Source: Emticicia sp040253585 (GTDB lineage: Bacteria; Bacteroidota; Bacteroidia; Cytophagales; Spirosomataceae). From it: a DNA stretch of 64,000 bases. A program made the translations under genes and the position numbers. The DNA lies in the NCBI RefSeq assembly GCF_040253585.1, contig NZ_JBELAU010000004.1:356468-420467 (forward strand), in the 5' to 3' direction. Positions 1 through 8,474 of this stretch are shown here, piece after piece (position 1 is the stretch's first letter; every line of letters starts with the position of its first letter). The notes under the pieces were generated by a model. That model ran no database searches. It saw only the letters and a list, made by a program, of their open reading frames with translations, and was not told where the DNA came from.

Positions 1-116
1 AGCGTTTTAAAGAATTTAATCAAATATACTGAAAAGAATTCTAAATGAAATACTTGCAGGAAATAAATTTATTCGCTTATAATCAGGTGATTAGAGAGAA
101 TAATTGGAGTTGCTTA

Positions 117-191
117 CATTTATTCGTGCCATGTACAGCATGACACGAAGAGCTCGCTATCATGGCACGCTATGCGTGTCATGGATAAATG
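117..191. repeat. Nested palindromic intergenic element
   Basis: Two adjacent imperfect palindromes share the core CATGrCACG. The first is CGTGCCATG (125-133) with CATGACACG (139-147). The second is CATGGCACGC (161-170) with GCGTGTCATG (174-183). CATTTAT (117-123) and ATAAATG (185-191) can pair to enclose both. It lies just 3' of the stop of the oxidoreductase gene at 212. The remaining bases, 1-116, are AT-rich and hold no gene I can support. This could be a REP-like dispersed element or a bulky transcript end; no other copy was seen in this window. Confidence 0.6.
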
Positions 192-211
192 ATTAACGTA
201 GAAAAAACGGC

Positions 212-1168
212 TCAAATAAAAAGACTTTGAGCGGCACTTTTCCCAGAAATATACGCACCTTCGATGTTGCCAATGCCAAAACCGTCACCCGCAAAAATCA
301 AAGAGAATTTAGTAGAGTTTGAAGTTAAATAATTTTCTGCGTAACGTTCGGAAGCCAAACTGTATCGCCAACGATGTACCTGATAGCTTTCGACCGAATC
401 GGCAGGAATTAAATCTACAATTTCGGAAAGGAGCTGATGCCCGATTTGGGTCAAATCATCATCAAAATGGGCTAAACTAAAAGCAGGGTTGGCATGAATA
501 GTTGCCGAAAAGATCGGAGAAATTCCTTTCTGAAAATTATCAGCTACCCACGAAACATTACTATTTTCAAGGCTGATTCCACCTGGGCTTGGAATATTTG
601 TTTGAGTTTTTAAATTGACCATTACCGCTAAACAAGGCTGATAATGAATACTTTGTAAAGCTTCAATCTCAGTAAATCCCATTTCACTTTTTTGTAATAG
701 CTCAATAGCTTGTGGAGCAGGAGCTGTGCAAATCAAGGCATTGGCTTCATAGAAATTTCCTGTTTCGGTACTTACTTTACATCCGTTTTCGATTTCCGAA
801 ATACTAATTACTTTTTCATTTGTTTTAATATTTAGTCCTTCTGCCAAAAACTTTGGAATGGTATTCATTCCATTGATACCGATAACTCTTGCGTGCGAAA
901 AAGTTTTATCACATTCTTGCAAATTCCATTCTTTAGCAATGTTTTTCTGAATAATATTTTGAGAAAATGCTTGAAAATTAGTAGTTTTGGTGGAAAAGTA
1001 TTGAGTTCCGTGGTCAAAACGAGCTTCGCCTGCCCGGCGAGTTGCCATGCGTCCGCCCACGCCTCGTCCTTTGTCAAGGATGGTTACTTCCCAATTGTTT
1101 TTTATTAATTCGTGGGCGGCTGTGAGACCCGATAAACCCGCTCCGATGATGATACAAGACTTTTTCAA
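212..1168 (-). CDS. Renalase-like FAD/NAD(P)-dependent amine oxidoreductase
   Basis: A 318-aa flavoprotein. An N-terminal Rossmann dinucleotide fold is visible as GAGLSG (residues 9-14). It is followed by an acidic residue at D32 and the GVGGRMATRR segment (about 36-45), typical of the amine-oxidase/renalase group. A C-terminal GDGFGIGNIEGA segment matches the second FAD-contacting motif. The FDHGTQYF stretch (about 52-59) is also characteristic of renalase-like bacterial proteins. It has no signal peptide, so it is probably cytoplasmic. Bacterial relatives oxidise dihydropyridine isomers of NAD(P)H, but the substrate here cannot be read from sequence. It is a monocistronic minus-strand gene next to the PAP2 gene. 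Confidence 0.8.
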   Translation of the reverse strand: MKKSCIIIGAGLSGLTAAHELIKNNWEVTILDKGRGVGGRMATRRAGEARFDHGTQYFSTKTTNFQAFSQNIIQKNIAKEWNLQECDKTFSHARVIGINGMNTIPKFLAEGLNIKTNEKVISISEIENGCKVSTETGNFYEANALICTAPAPQAIELLQKSEMGFTEIEALQSIHYQPCLAVMVNLKTQTNIPSPGGISLENSNVSWVADNFQKGISPIFSATIHANPAFSLAHFDDDLTQIGHQLLSEIVDLIPADSVESYQVHRWRYSLASERYAENYLTSNSTKFSLIFAGDGFGIGNIEGAYISGKSAAQSLFI

Positions 1169-1233
1169 TGAAATTTTGTCGTTAATGATTAAGCATTTTA
1201 CTTAGTTTATTAACTACCAACCTGCCAAAAAGT

Positions 1234-1824
1234 TTATTTTTTTCTTTGTAACCAACGATTGGCTTTATAGCACAGCCAAGCAGAACCCGCACCGATGGCT
1301 GCTCCTGCCAAAACATCGCTCGGATAATGCACGCCTAAGTGCATGCGTGAGTAAGCAACTGCCCCTGCCCAAGTATAAGCTGGCACAGCAACATACCATT
1401 TTTTGAAAGTCAAACTCAGTGAAGTTGCCGTTGTAAAAGCCGCCGTAGTATGCCCCGATGGAAAAGCAGGGTCATCTTCGAGGTAATAAGGCTGAATTGA
1501 AGGATAAGTAATGTATGGACGGTCACGATTAATGATTTTTTTGAGAGTATAAGTAGTTCCCATCGAAATCGCCAGTGATGCCAATGAAGTTAGGCTTTGT
1601 CGTTGTAGGTTTTTATCTTTATTTATAAGTCCCGCACCCAACAAACTAATAGGTAGAGCAACGCTCAAAGGATAAACCGATTTACTGATGCCGTTGAGGG
1701 GTTTATCAAGGTTTTGGTTGCGGTTTTGATTGATATTTTTTAAAATGTAAATATCAGTATTTTGAGCAAAGATACTAAAATGTAAGAGAAAAAAAGTCAG
1801 TGAAATAGTAAGTGCTTTTATCAT
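1234..1824 (-). CDS. PAP2-family membrane-associated phosphatase
   Basis: A 196-aa phosphatidic-acid-phosphatase type 2 protein. It starts with a signal peptide or signal anchor ending near FAQ (residue 21). All three catalytic motifs are present: K95-x6-R102-P103, PSGH at 122-125, and S159-R160-x5-H166-x3-D170. The active site should therefore be functional, on the periplasmic side of the membrane. Family members dephosphorylate lipid phosphates, including undecaprenyl pyrophosphate and phosphatidylglycerol phosphate; the actual substrate is not determinable here. It lies between the oxidoreductase and thioesterase genes on the same strand, with spacing of about 50-65 bp, so co-transcription is possible. 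Confidence 0.88.
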   Translation of the reverse strand: MIKALTISLTFFLLHFSIFAQNTDIYILKNINQNRNQNLDKPLNGISKSVYPLSVALPISLLGAGLINKDKNLQRQSLTSLASLAISMGTTYTLKKIINRDRPYITYPSIQPYYLEDDPAFPSGHTTAAFTTATSLSLTFKKWYVAVPAYTWAGAVAYSRMHLGVHYPSDVLAGAAIGAGSAWLCYKANRWLQRKK

Positions 1825-1873
1825 GATTTTGAAAACGAGTATCTTGGGTGATAAACAAGTGCTGGACGGATAA

Positions 1874-2419
1874 TTATCTTACAATAACTCGCTCATTATC
1901 AAGTAAATGAAGGTTGTCTTCGAGGTGCAAACTTGATTTTTCGTTATCGAAATCATCTTTGTAGGCTTCTTTTAATTGTTTGCGTTTGATGGCTTCGAGA
2001 CAGCGGCGAACATCGTCTTTGTCTTCGAGTTCGAGCATTGGTACTTCGGTTGGTTTACCGTTATCGTCTTTAGCCACCATCGTAAAGTATGAAGTGTTTG
2101 TATGTTTTTGTTCGCCAGTTTTTACATTTTCTGAAACCACTCTTATACCAATTACCATAGAGCTACGACCTACATAATTGACCGATGCATGAAGCGAAAG
2201 GAGTTCTCCAACTTCAATTGGTTGTAAGAAATTTACACCATCAACCGACACCGTAACGACATACGAACCAGCGTGTTTTGAGGCACAGGCATACGCCACT
2301 TTATCCAGGAGTGAAAGTAAGATCCCTCCGTGAATTTTACCACCAAAATTAGCGTAAGATGGAATCATTAATTCAGTGATTGTTGTGCGTGAATAAGAGA
2401 TAGATTTTGACTTTAGCAT
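1874..2419 (-). CDS. Hotdog-fold acyl-CoA thioesterase
   Basis: A 181-aa cytosolic thioesterase of the YciA/ACOT type. The hotdog-domain signature is clear: an N-terminal strand, then NFGGKIHGGILLSLLDKVAY with the conserved Gly-rich turn and Asp (about residues 25-41). This is followed by VSVDGVNFLQPIEVGE and a GRSSMVIGIRV strand. It hydrolyses acyl-CoA thioesters and may tune CoA and free fatty-acid pools. The charged tail (about 130-181) extends beyond the minimal fold and has no recognised motif. The start chosen is the first ATG, directly before the domain. Its promoter is probably within 2420-2480. Confidence 0.87.
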   Translation of the reverse strand: MLKSKSISYSRTTITELMIPSYANFGGKIHGGILLSLLDKVAYACASKHAGSYVVTVSVDGVNFLQPIEVGELLSLHASVNYVGRSSMVIGIRVVSENVKTGEQKHTNTSYFTMVAKDDNGKPTEVPMLELEDKDDVRRCLEAIKRKQLKEAYKDDFDNEKSSLHLEDNLHLLDNERVIVR

Positions 2420-2480
2420 TGATTTAAAAAATATTGTAGAACGTGCGGTAAAGATAGGAGAGTTTTAAAATAAAACAAAA

Positions 2481-2512
2481 ACGCCACCGCAATCTTGTGC
2501 TGTGGCGTTTAA
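2481..2512 (-). terminator. GC-rich hairpin, minus strand
   Basis: AAACGCCAC and GTGGCGTTT form a 9-bp stem that extends by a further GC/TGC pairing around a short loop. Read on the minus strand it is followed by TTGTTTTATTTT. It lies upstream of the thioesterase and 280 bp beyond the end of the next minus-strand gene. It could be a second-line terminator or mark the end of an unannotated small RNA. I see no gene in the rest of 2420-2794. Confidence 0.5.
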
Positions 2513-2717
2513 AATAAACCCTAACCCATAAAAATCAATGTTGTATAACTTGTACTTTTTATTTGTATTATTTTTATATTTATTTGGCAATCATTGTGCC
2601 ATAAACCATTTTTAGAAATAAAAACTTTTTAAACCGATACATCTATATAGTCAACTAATTGTCAGTCAAATGATTATAAAAACAAATTTTGTATTGTGAA
2701 ATATGATAATTTCGTGC

Positions 2718-2755
2718 CAAATTTTTCATTTTTTTATAAAAAAATGAAAAATTTG
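2718..2755 (-). terminator. Perfect 38-bp AT-rich palindrome
   Basis: Two 18-nt arms (2718-2735 and 2738-2755) are exact reverse complements around a 2-nt loop. The arms are almost entirely A/T with a T-run in the centre. It sits about 40 bp downstream of the stop of the large surface-protein gene on the minus strand, so it most likely ends that transcript. The very tight loop makes cruciform or other roles possible. Confidence 0.55.
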
Positions 2756-2794
2756 ATGCTTGAGTTTATTCATAATTTATACAAAAGATGTTGA

Positions 2795-5700
2795 CTATTT
2801 TTGTACTTTTTCAAGATTGTTTACTTTTGCTTCTAAAGCTTCAATTTGCTTATTGGCTTTAATCATATATAGCGTAAGCTCTTCGATTTTTTCTAATAAC
2901 TTAGCACTTGTTTCAGTAACATCCATTCCACTTTTTACCATTTGTTCAGCTGATGGAACGTTTGGTAAGTGTTTATAATAATTAATGTGTTTTTCAACAT
3001 CATGGAGTGACATTAATTTGTAACCATGCTCAAAAACATAGTCAGCCCAACGGTCAGAATTAGCAACAGCCACTCTCACTCTTTCTGTCAATATTCCACC
3101 TTTTACATATAATTGGAAATCACCCGGATAAGAGTTAATACCTGTACCGATGACTACTTTTCCATTATTGGCGTTGTGCAGACGGCCGTCAGTAATTGTC
3201 CAACCAGCACCAGTATTATTATTCCCACCACTTGTCACACCATCATTAACTAAAATTACGTTTCCGTTATCATCAACCGAAAGTACTTTGCCATATCTAT
3301 TTCCAGCTACTGAGGACGCATTTAGTTTAGTAAATTGAAGACCACTTGTACCTTCGTTATTGGCAGTAATCACAACTCCTTGGGTGTTATTATTGAATAT
3401 TGCCCCGCCAGCATTAGTTTTCCAAAGTTCACTTGTTGGAGTTGTGCCGCCATTAGTAGTTGGTGTATTAACCAAAATTACGTTTCCGCTTTCATCAACC
3501 GATAATACCTTTTGAGTTATTATGGTCGGTGTATTATTACTACTCAGCTTGGGTAAAGTTAGGGCATTGATTGATACAGTACCAGTATTGGCATTATTGA
3601 TATTATCACCTGTTACCGTCCAAGGAGAAGGTGTGTTAATGATAGTTCCAGCAACACCTACAGAATCTCTTACTAAAATTACGTTGCCGTTTTCATCAAT
3701 TGAGAGTACTTTACCTGATGGCTTCGAAGCAGGAAAAGATAGTTTTAATTGGTTGAATACCAGTCCACTACGGTTAGTTAAAGAGCCATTAGTAACCAAG
3801 TTTCCTGATTCAATAGTGATGCCACTTTTTACAGATAAACCGTTATTGATATAAGCTTTGCCGAGGTTTGAGTTAACAATGTCATTTCCGCTGATTGTCC
3901 AAGGGGAAGATGCATTAACGATTGTCCCAGCAACACCCACCGAGTCACGTACTAAAATTACGTTTCCGTTATCATCAACCGAAAGCACCTTTCCGTAGCC
4001 TTTTGCTGCTGGATTTGAAGCCTTCAATTGAGTGAATTGTAATCCACTTTTATTTTCTGTGGCACTATTTAATTCGAGTGTACCCGATTGTAAGCTGAAG
4101 CCATTTTTTACCCACAAACCATTATTTACATACACTCCACCAGTATTTTTATTAGTAAGATTATTGGCGTCTAAATTCCAGTCTGAAGTAGGATTTGCAA
4201 TGGTACTTGACGGAACATTTGCTAAAATTACGTTTCCTGCATTATCAACAGTAAGGAATTTTTGTGCCGAAATAGTCACAGTATTATTGCTACTCAACTT
4301 CGATAAAATCAAGCTATTATTTATATAAACTGCTCCTAAATTGCTATTTGCTATATTATTTCCATTGACATTCCATGGTGATGGACTTACAGGAATGTTG
4401 TTTGCGGCGGCTACTGAATCTCTTACTAAAATTAAATTTCCGTTATCGTCAACCGTCAATACTTTTCCATAAGAGCGAAATGCAGTATTTGAGGCTCTAA
4501 TATTGCTCAATTGTATCGGACCATTTAATATTACTCTTCCTGAGTTGGTGTTTGATAGGGTAGTTCCATTTAATCCCCAAAATGCAGGAGACGAAGTACC
4601 AACTGAATCACGAGCTAAAACAATCAACCCATTATCATCAACTGTCAACACTTTTCCATTTGACTTAACTGCTGGCGAAATTGTACGGAGACTTTTGAAA
4701 CGTAAATTGCCTACTATTACATCACCAGAATTATTATTTTCGATTGAACTTCCTTTCAACGACCAGTAATTTGGTACTGATACAGGTATATTTGAACTTG
4801 TTCCAACTGAATCTTTTACTAAAATAACACGCCCTTTACTATCGACTGATAATACTCTCAGATTTGATTGCTCGGTCGGCGAATTACTGTTAAGTTGTTT
4901 AAATTCTAAACCGCTGATATTTAGTGATTTACTATCAATTGAAAAGGCACTTTCTGGGCTTTGAGTATTGATACCCACATAGCCTTTTTCAAAATCTCCA
5001 TAAATGAGCGGAACATCTTTGATATTATTATCAATGTATAGCTTATTGTCGCCAACTTCATTGACCCCAGCTTTGTGGCCAATAAAAATGTTTCCATCTC
5101 CTTTAGAGCGTTGTCCTGCCTGTGTTCCGATACCAATATTCTGAGAACCTGTTATATTACTATACAGGGCATTGGCCCCCAAAGCTATGTTATCACTACC
5201 TGTTTGACTATTAAGTAATGACTGATAACCTATGGCAACATTGTTAAGACCTAAATTTGAATCGTGCAAAGCATAAGCACCGATGGCAATCGAATTGAAG
5301 CCATGACTACGATAACCAGCTCTATAACCTAAGTAAGTATTACCAAAACGATAATCAATCAAACCTGAGCGGTAATTGTTTACCTTGAATACCAACGATG
5401 TAGTATCTAAGGTACCAAGAAAGTTGAAGTCAGAATTTAACCCACTGTTTCCACCTAAATTCCAACTATTTTCACTCGTTTTAACTGAACTACCAGTTGG
5501 TTCAGATGTGATGGCTGCACCATCGGTATTACGAGCATAAAGTCCTTTCCATGAAGCTCCATCAAAGAAATAAAAGCCAGTGAAGAAATCAATCTGATAG
5601 ACCATCAAACCCGTTGCTGGACTCTTGATGTTTGCTCTTTGAGCAAGAGTCATACGTGGAATTAGTAGACCTTTTGATGTAGAGGTTAGGTCTAATAGTG

Positions 5701-5836
5701 CTGAATTATCGGGTTTTGTAGTTCCGATTCCAACATTTTCGCTTTGTGCAATTGAGTTAAAGGCACTCAAAAGAAGTAAAATAAATACTCCGACTCTCAG
5801 ACGGAGATTCTTGAAAGGTAAAGTTATTCCTGACAT
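2795..5836 (-). CDS. Modular tail-fibre-like secreted surface protein
   Basis: A 1013-aa protein with a signal peptide ending near residue 31 (SIAQ). It opens with the Bacteroidota surface-protein head module GIGTTKPDNSALLDL...GLLIPRMT. A repeat region follows of the type GYRAG/NSIAIG/NNVAIG (about 165-260), as in trimeric autotransporter-like head strands. Eight modules come next, each containing a variant of GKVLSVDDNGNVILVRDS followed by a NNANTG strand (about residues 325-905). The C-terminus carries the endosialidase-chaperone-like module (DRWADYVFEHGYKLM...HLPNVPS) and ends in a predicted coiled coil (about 970-1013). This architecture fits an exported, probably trimeric fibre. No T9SS sorting domain is visible. 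Its role is probably adhesion, but this is inference. Confidence 0.8.
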   Translation of the reverse strand: MSGITLPFKNLRLRVGVFILLLLSAFNSIAQSENVGIGTTKPDNSALLDLTSTSKGLLIPRMTLAQRANIKSPATGLMVYQIDFFTGFYFFDGASWKGLYARNTDGAAITSEPTGSSVKTSENSWNLGGNSGLNSDFNFLGTLDTTSLVFKVNNYRSGLIDYRFGNTYLGYRAGYRSHGFNSIAIGAYALHDSNLGLNNVAIGYQSLLNSQTGSDNIALGANALYSNITGSQNIGIGTQAGQRSKGDGNIFIGHKAGVNEVGDNKLYIDNNIKDVPLIYGDFEKGYVGINTQSPESAFSIDSKSLNISGLEFKQLNSNSPTEQSNLRVLSVDSKGRVILVKDSVGTSSNIPVSVPNYWSLKGSSIENNNSGDVIVGNLRFKSLRTISPAVKSNGKVLTVDDNGLIVLARDSVGTSSPAFWGLNGTTLSNTNSGRVILNGPIQLSNIRASNTAFRSYGKVLTVDDNGNLILVRDSVAAANNIPVSPSPWNVNGNNIANSNLGAVYINNSLILSKLSSNNTVTISAQKFLTVDNAGNVILANVPSSTIANPTSDWNLDANNLTNKNTGGVYVNNGLWVKNGFSLQSGTLELNSATENKSGLQFTQLKASNPAAKGYGKVLSVDDNGNVILVRDSVGVAGTIVNASSPWTISGNDIVNSNLGKAYINNGLSVKSGITIESGNLVTNGSLTNRSGLVFNQLKLSFPASKPSGKVLSIDENGNVILVRDSVGVAGTIINTPSPWTVTGDNINNANTGTVSINALTLPKLSSNNTPTIITQKVLSVDESGNVILVNTPTTNGGTTPTSELWKTNAGGAIFNNNTQGVVITANNEGTSGLQFTKLNASSVAGNRYGKVLSVDDNGNVILVNDGVTSGGNNNTGAGWTITDGRLHNANNGKVVIGTGINSYPGDFQLYVKGGILTERVRVAVANSDRWADYVFEHGYKLMSLHDVEKHINYYKHLPNVPSAEQMVKSGMDVTETSAKLLEKIEELTLYMIKANKQIEALEAKVNNLEKVQK
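3160..4880 (-). repeat. Eight intragenic modules in the surface-protein gene
   Basis: Near-identical DNA blocks, recognisable on the plus strand by the string ACTAAAATTACGTTTCCGTT or close variants, recur about every 200-270 bp. Each encodes the VLSVDDNGNVILV strand. The conserved strand is nearly invariant while the inter-strand segments differ in length and sequence. This is the pattern expected from unequal exchange between repeats. Module number may vary between strains. Confidence 0.75.
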
Positions 5837-6414
5837 TTTTTAAAAGATTAAGTGTAAGTCTTTGGCTTACTCTTTGGGTTAAGCGGTGAATACATTACCG
5901 TTATTGCCCAAAAAAGCTCAAATAGTATGCCAAAAAAAAACAAATGTCAAATAACTTATAATCTGCTGATAATCAATTTATTGAAGTGTGGTTTTTGAGT
6001 TGTTCTATTTAAAAATACTATTTTAAGGTTGAATGTTGAGATAGTTTGACTAACTTTAGAAGAAAAAATAGACTTTGCGAAATAGTTCTATTTTCGGCTC
6101 ATATTCAAAGTTTCAACACAACTTCAAATAGCATTTATCCAGCTATTGAAACGATTAAAAGTCATTAAGTACAGACTTTAAAAATTACTTAATACTGACG
6201 ACAAAAAATATTAGTTTTTGAGGAATTTTATGCGTTGTTTTTTGTCTTTTTCGATATATTATTATGTTTGTAGTCAGGTAAGTAAAGGAATAGTGTATCT
6301 CTCTATGAAAAAATAATAATATACAATAAATTCTATAAATAATCATAAAAAAGAATTTAATTTCGATAAAAACCCTTTTTGCAGAACAATATTGTTAATG
6401 AATAATAATGAAAG
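5837..6414. other. AT-rich intergenic region without a recognised gene
   Basis: About 580 bp between the divergent surface-protein gene and pfkA. It is strongly AT-rich with no coding frame, tRNA or obvious hairpin-tail structure that I can support. It should contain the promoter of the minus-strand surface-protein gene, but I found no clean TAnnTTTG match for that strand. Confidence 0.5.
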
Positions 6415-6447
6415 TTTGGGAGAAGTAAAGAAAACTAATTACTTTTG
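6415..6447 (+). promoter_or_regulatory. Bacteroidota-type promoter of pfkA
   Basis: TTTG at 6415-6418, then 21 nt, then TACTTTTG at 6440-6447, matching the Bacteroidota sigma-A consensus TTTG-N19..21-TAnnTTTG. The start site would be near 6453, leaving a leader of roughly 65-70 nt before the pfkA ATG. Confidence 0.65.
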
Positions 6448-6521
6448 TGCCGAGTGCAGAAGAAGTTGGAGAGAGAATGGTAATAGGCTAAATACTTAAG
6501 CAAAATTAAGAAAATATTAAG

Positions 6522-7496
6522 ATGAAACGAATAGCAGTTTTTACTTCTGGAGGAGATGCACCTGGCATGAATGCCTGCATCAGAGCCGCAGTTAGAGGAG
6601 CAATATATCATGGTTTGGAAGTTTACGGTATCAGAAGAGGATATAATGGAATGATTTCGGGTGATATTTTTCCGATGTATTCACAATCAGTAAGTAATAT
6701 AGTTCAGCGTGGTGGTACGATGCTAAAATCGGCGAGAAGTAAAGAGTTTATGACTCCTGAAGGCCGTAAAAAAGCTTACGAAAACTTAATGAATGCAGGA
6801 ATCGAAGGTTTGGTTGCCATTGGTGGAAACGGAACATTTACGGGAGCTGAGGTTTTTTATAATGAATATGAAATTCCTACGGTAGGTTGTCCAGGCACAA
6901 TTGATAATGACCTTTATGGAACTGATTATACGATTGGTTTTGATACAGCCGTAAATACTTCACTCGAAGCCATTGATAAAATTAGAGATACCGCTGACTC
7001 ACACGACCGTGTATTTTTTATCGAAGTAATGGGTCGTGACTCAGGCTATATTGCCATTCAATCGGGTATTGGTGGTGGTGCTGAAATTGTAATGGTTCCC
7101 GAAACCCATACGCCACTCAAAAAAGTAGTAAGTACATTAAAAGATGGCTGGTCACGATCGAAATCTTCATCAATCGTAGTGGTTGCCGAAGGAGACGAGG
7201 AAGGTCACGCCGTTGATATTGCTGAAAAGATAAAGAATCAAGTTGCTGACAAACTCGATATTCGTGTAACAACGCTCGGACACATTCAGCGTGGTGGTAC
7301 ACCAACTGCTTACGACCGTATTTTGGCGAGCCGTCTGGGTTTAGGTGCAGTTGAAGGCTTGATTAAAGGTTATAAAAATGTAATGGCAGGGGTTGTAAAC
7401 AATGAAATGGTTTACACACCGTTCATTGATACTATCAAAAAACCAAAACCAATTCACGACGATTTGTTGAGAATGGTGCATATATTGAGCATGTAA
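6522..7496 (+). CDS. pfkA: ATP-dependent 6-phosphofructokinase
   Basis: A 324-aa enzyme that phosphorylates fructose 6-phosphate to fructose 1,6-bisphosphate, the committed step of glycolysis. Visible motifs are GGDAPGMN (10-17, nucleotide binding), PGTIDND with catalytic D128, GFDTAVNT, MGRDSG (170-175, sugar phosphate contact) and HIQRGGTPTAYDR. Length is standard for the short bacterial form. One oddity: the loop that in E. coli PfkA is GGDGS, with the Mg-contacting Asp103, reads GGNGT here (N103). G104 is kept, which argues for ATP rather than pyrophosphate use. Preceded by a good promoter and followed by a palindromic repeat that probably ends the transcript. Confidence 0.95.
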   Translation: MKRIAVFTSGGDAPGMNACIRAAVRGAIYHGLEVYGIRRGYNGMISGDIFPMYSQSVSNIVQRGGTMLKSARSKEFMTPEGRKKAYENLMNAGIEGLVAIGGNGTFTGAEVFYNEYEIPTVGCPGTIDNDLYGTDYTIGFDTAVNTSLEAIDKIRDTADSHDRVFFIEVMGRDSGYIAIQSGIGGGAEIVMVPETHTPLKKVVSTLKDGWSRSKSSSIVVVAEGDEEGHAVDIAEKIKNQVADKLDIRVTTLGHIQRGGTPTAYDRILASRLGLGAVEGLIKGYKNVMAGVVNNEMVYTPFIDTIKKPKPIHDDLLRMVHILSM

Positions 7497-7497
7497 T

Positions 7498-7566
7498 AAT
7501 TGAGAATGGATAATGGAGAATTGAAAATGTTTGTCAAAATTCATTCTCCATTATTCATTCTCAATT
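7498..7566. repeat. Palindromic ATTGAGAATGGATAATGG-family repeat
   Basis: The left arm 7498-7521 and the right arm 7543-7566 are reverse complements at 23 of 24 positions, separated by 21 nt. It fills the gap between the convergent pfkA and YdcF-like genes and can act as a two-way terminator. Related copies lie at 58631-58660 and 59023-59112, with a degenerate one near 30290-30336, so it is a dispersed family. Confidence 0.75.
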
Positions 7567-7578
7567 CTCCATTAATAA

Positions 7579-8346
7579 TCAAATCCAGCCCATTGCTTTA
7601 TAAGTGCAGTAGCCGATTATTTCTCTGAAAATCAACTGGCTATGAGCAAAATAATCTTCTTTCGGTAAGATATTATACCAATAATAATTTCGTCCATGCG
7701 AAAGATAATTTGCCCCGAAAGTATCTACTTGTACACCTACTTTCTCAAAACAAGCACTTGCCCTTCTCAGGTGATAACCCGAGGTAATTAATAAATATGA
7801 TTGATTTTTGAAATGTTTTTTCAGAATCTTCGAGCAGTTTTCGGCATTTTCTCGTGTGTTTTGCGAGTGGGCTTCTAAAAGTATATTTTCTTGTATTACT
7901 CCACTAATAATCAGATACTTAGCAATCTCTTCAATCTCTTTTTTAGGACTTTTCCCCAAAACACTTATTTCACCCCCACTAATCAAAATCTTCTTGATTT
8001 TACCTCGTTTATATAGTTCTATTGCTTGAGCTATTCGGTCAGCTGATTTTCCAAGAAAGGTATTTTCTTGAGGTAGTTTTTCTTCGTTGATTGTACCTCC
8101 AGTCAAAATAATGCCAATATCGTGTTTTTTTACGCTCAAGATTGAGGTTGGAGGCACTTCCCACCAAAGTAATAATTCGTTGATAATCAATGGATTAGAA
8201 AATGCATACAAAAAAACAAATGCCGAAATGATTACTTTCTTCGATTTGGTACGATTTTTTGTATAGATAGCATAACCCAACAGCAAACACAAAATACCGA
8301 TGGGCATAATTACAAATGTTAGAAACTTAGAAACAATATAAAACAT
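7579..8346 (-). CDS. YdcF/ElyC-type DUF218 membrane protein
   Basis: A 255-aa protein with two N-terminal hydrophobic helices (about 5-25 and 35-55). A DUF218 domain follows. It shows GIILTGGT (about 79-86), SADRIAQAIELYKRGK, KKILISGGE, SQNTRENAENC and LLITSGYHLRRASACFEKVG. This is the standard motif order in YdcF, SanA and ElyC proteins, some of which act in envelope biogenesis at the undecaprenyl-phosphate step. The domain should face the periplasm if the helices form an anchor. The specific substrate is unknown. It is transcribed toward pfkA and stands alone. Confidence 0.82.
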   Translation of the reverse strand: MFYIVSKFLTFVIMPIGILCLLLGYAIYTKNRTKSKKVIISAFVFLYAFSNPLIINELLLWWEVPPTSILSVKKHDIGIILTGGTINEEKLPQENTFLGKSADRIAQAIELYKRGKIKKILISGGEISVLGKSPKKEIEEIAKYLIISGVIQENILLEAHSQNTRENAENCSKILKKHFKNQSYLLITSGYHLRRASACFEKVGVQVDTFGANYLSHGRNYYWYNILPKEDYFAHSQLIFREIIGYCTYKAMGWI

Positions 8347-8452
8347 TAGAATTCGTTTAATTTTAGAAAAAAACTGAGGCTTTAGTGTTTTCGTACATTT
8401 ACTCGATAGCTAAATTAACAAGCCTTTAACAAAAAACACGCAATTAAGTATT

Positions 8453-8460
8453 TATCTTTG
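8453..8460 (+). promoter_or_regulatory. Candidate -7 element TATCTTTG
   Basis: An exact TAnnTTTG match ends 14 nt before the first ATG (8475) of the thiol oxidoreductase gene. There is no good TTTG partner at the expected spacing. If used, transcription would start near 8466, so the leader is very short for the 8475 ATG and more comfortable for the in-frame ATG at 8496. Confidence 0.4.
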
Positions 8461-8474
8461 TGAAATAATATAAA

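Noticed and set aside
3150..4769. Plus-strand open frames opposite the modular surface protein
   Set aside because: They mirror the repeated DNA of the minus-strand gene and show no protein features of their own.
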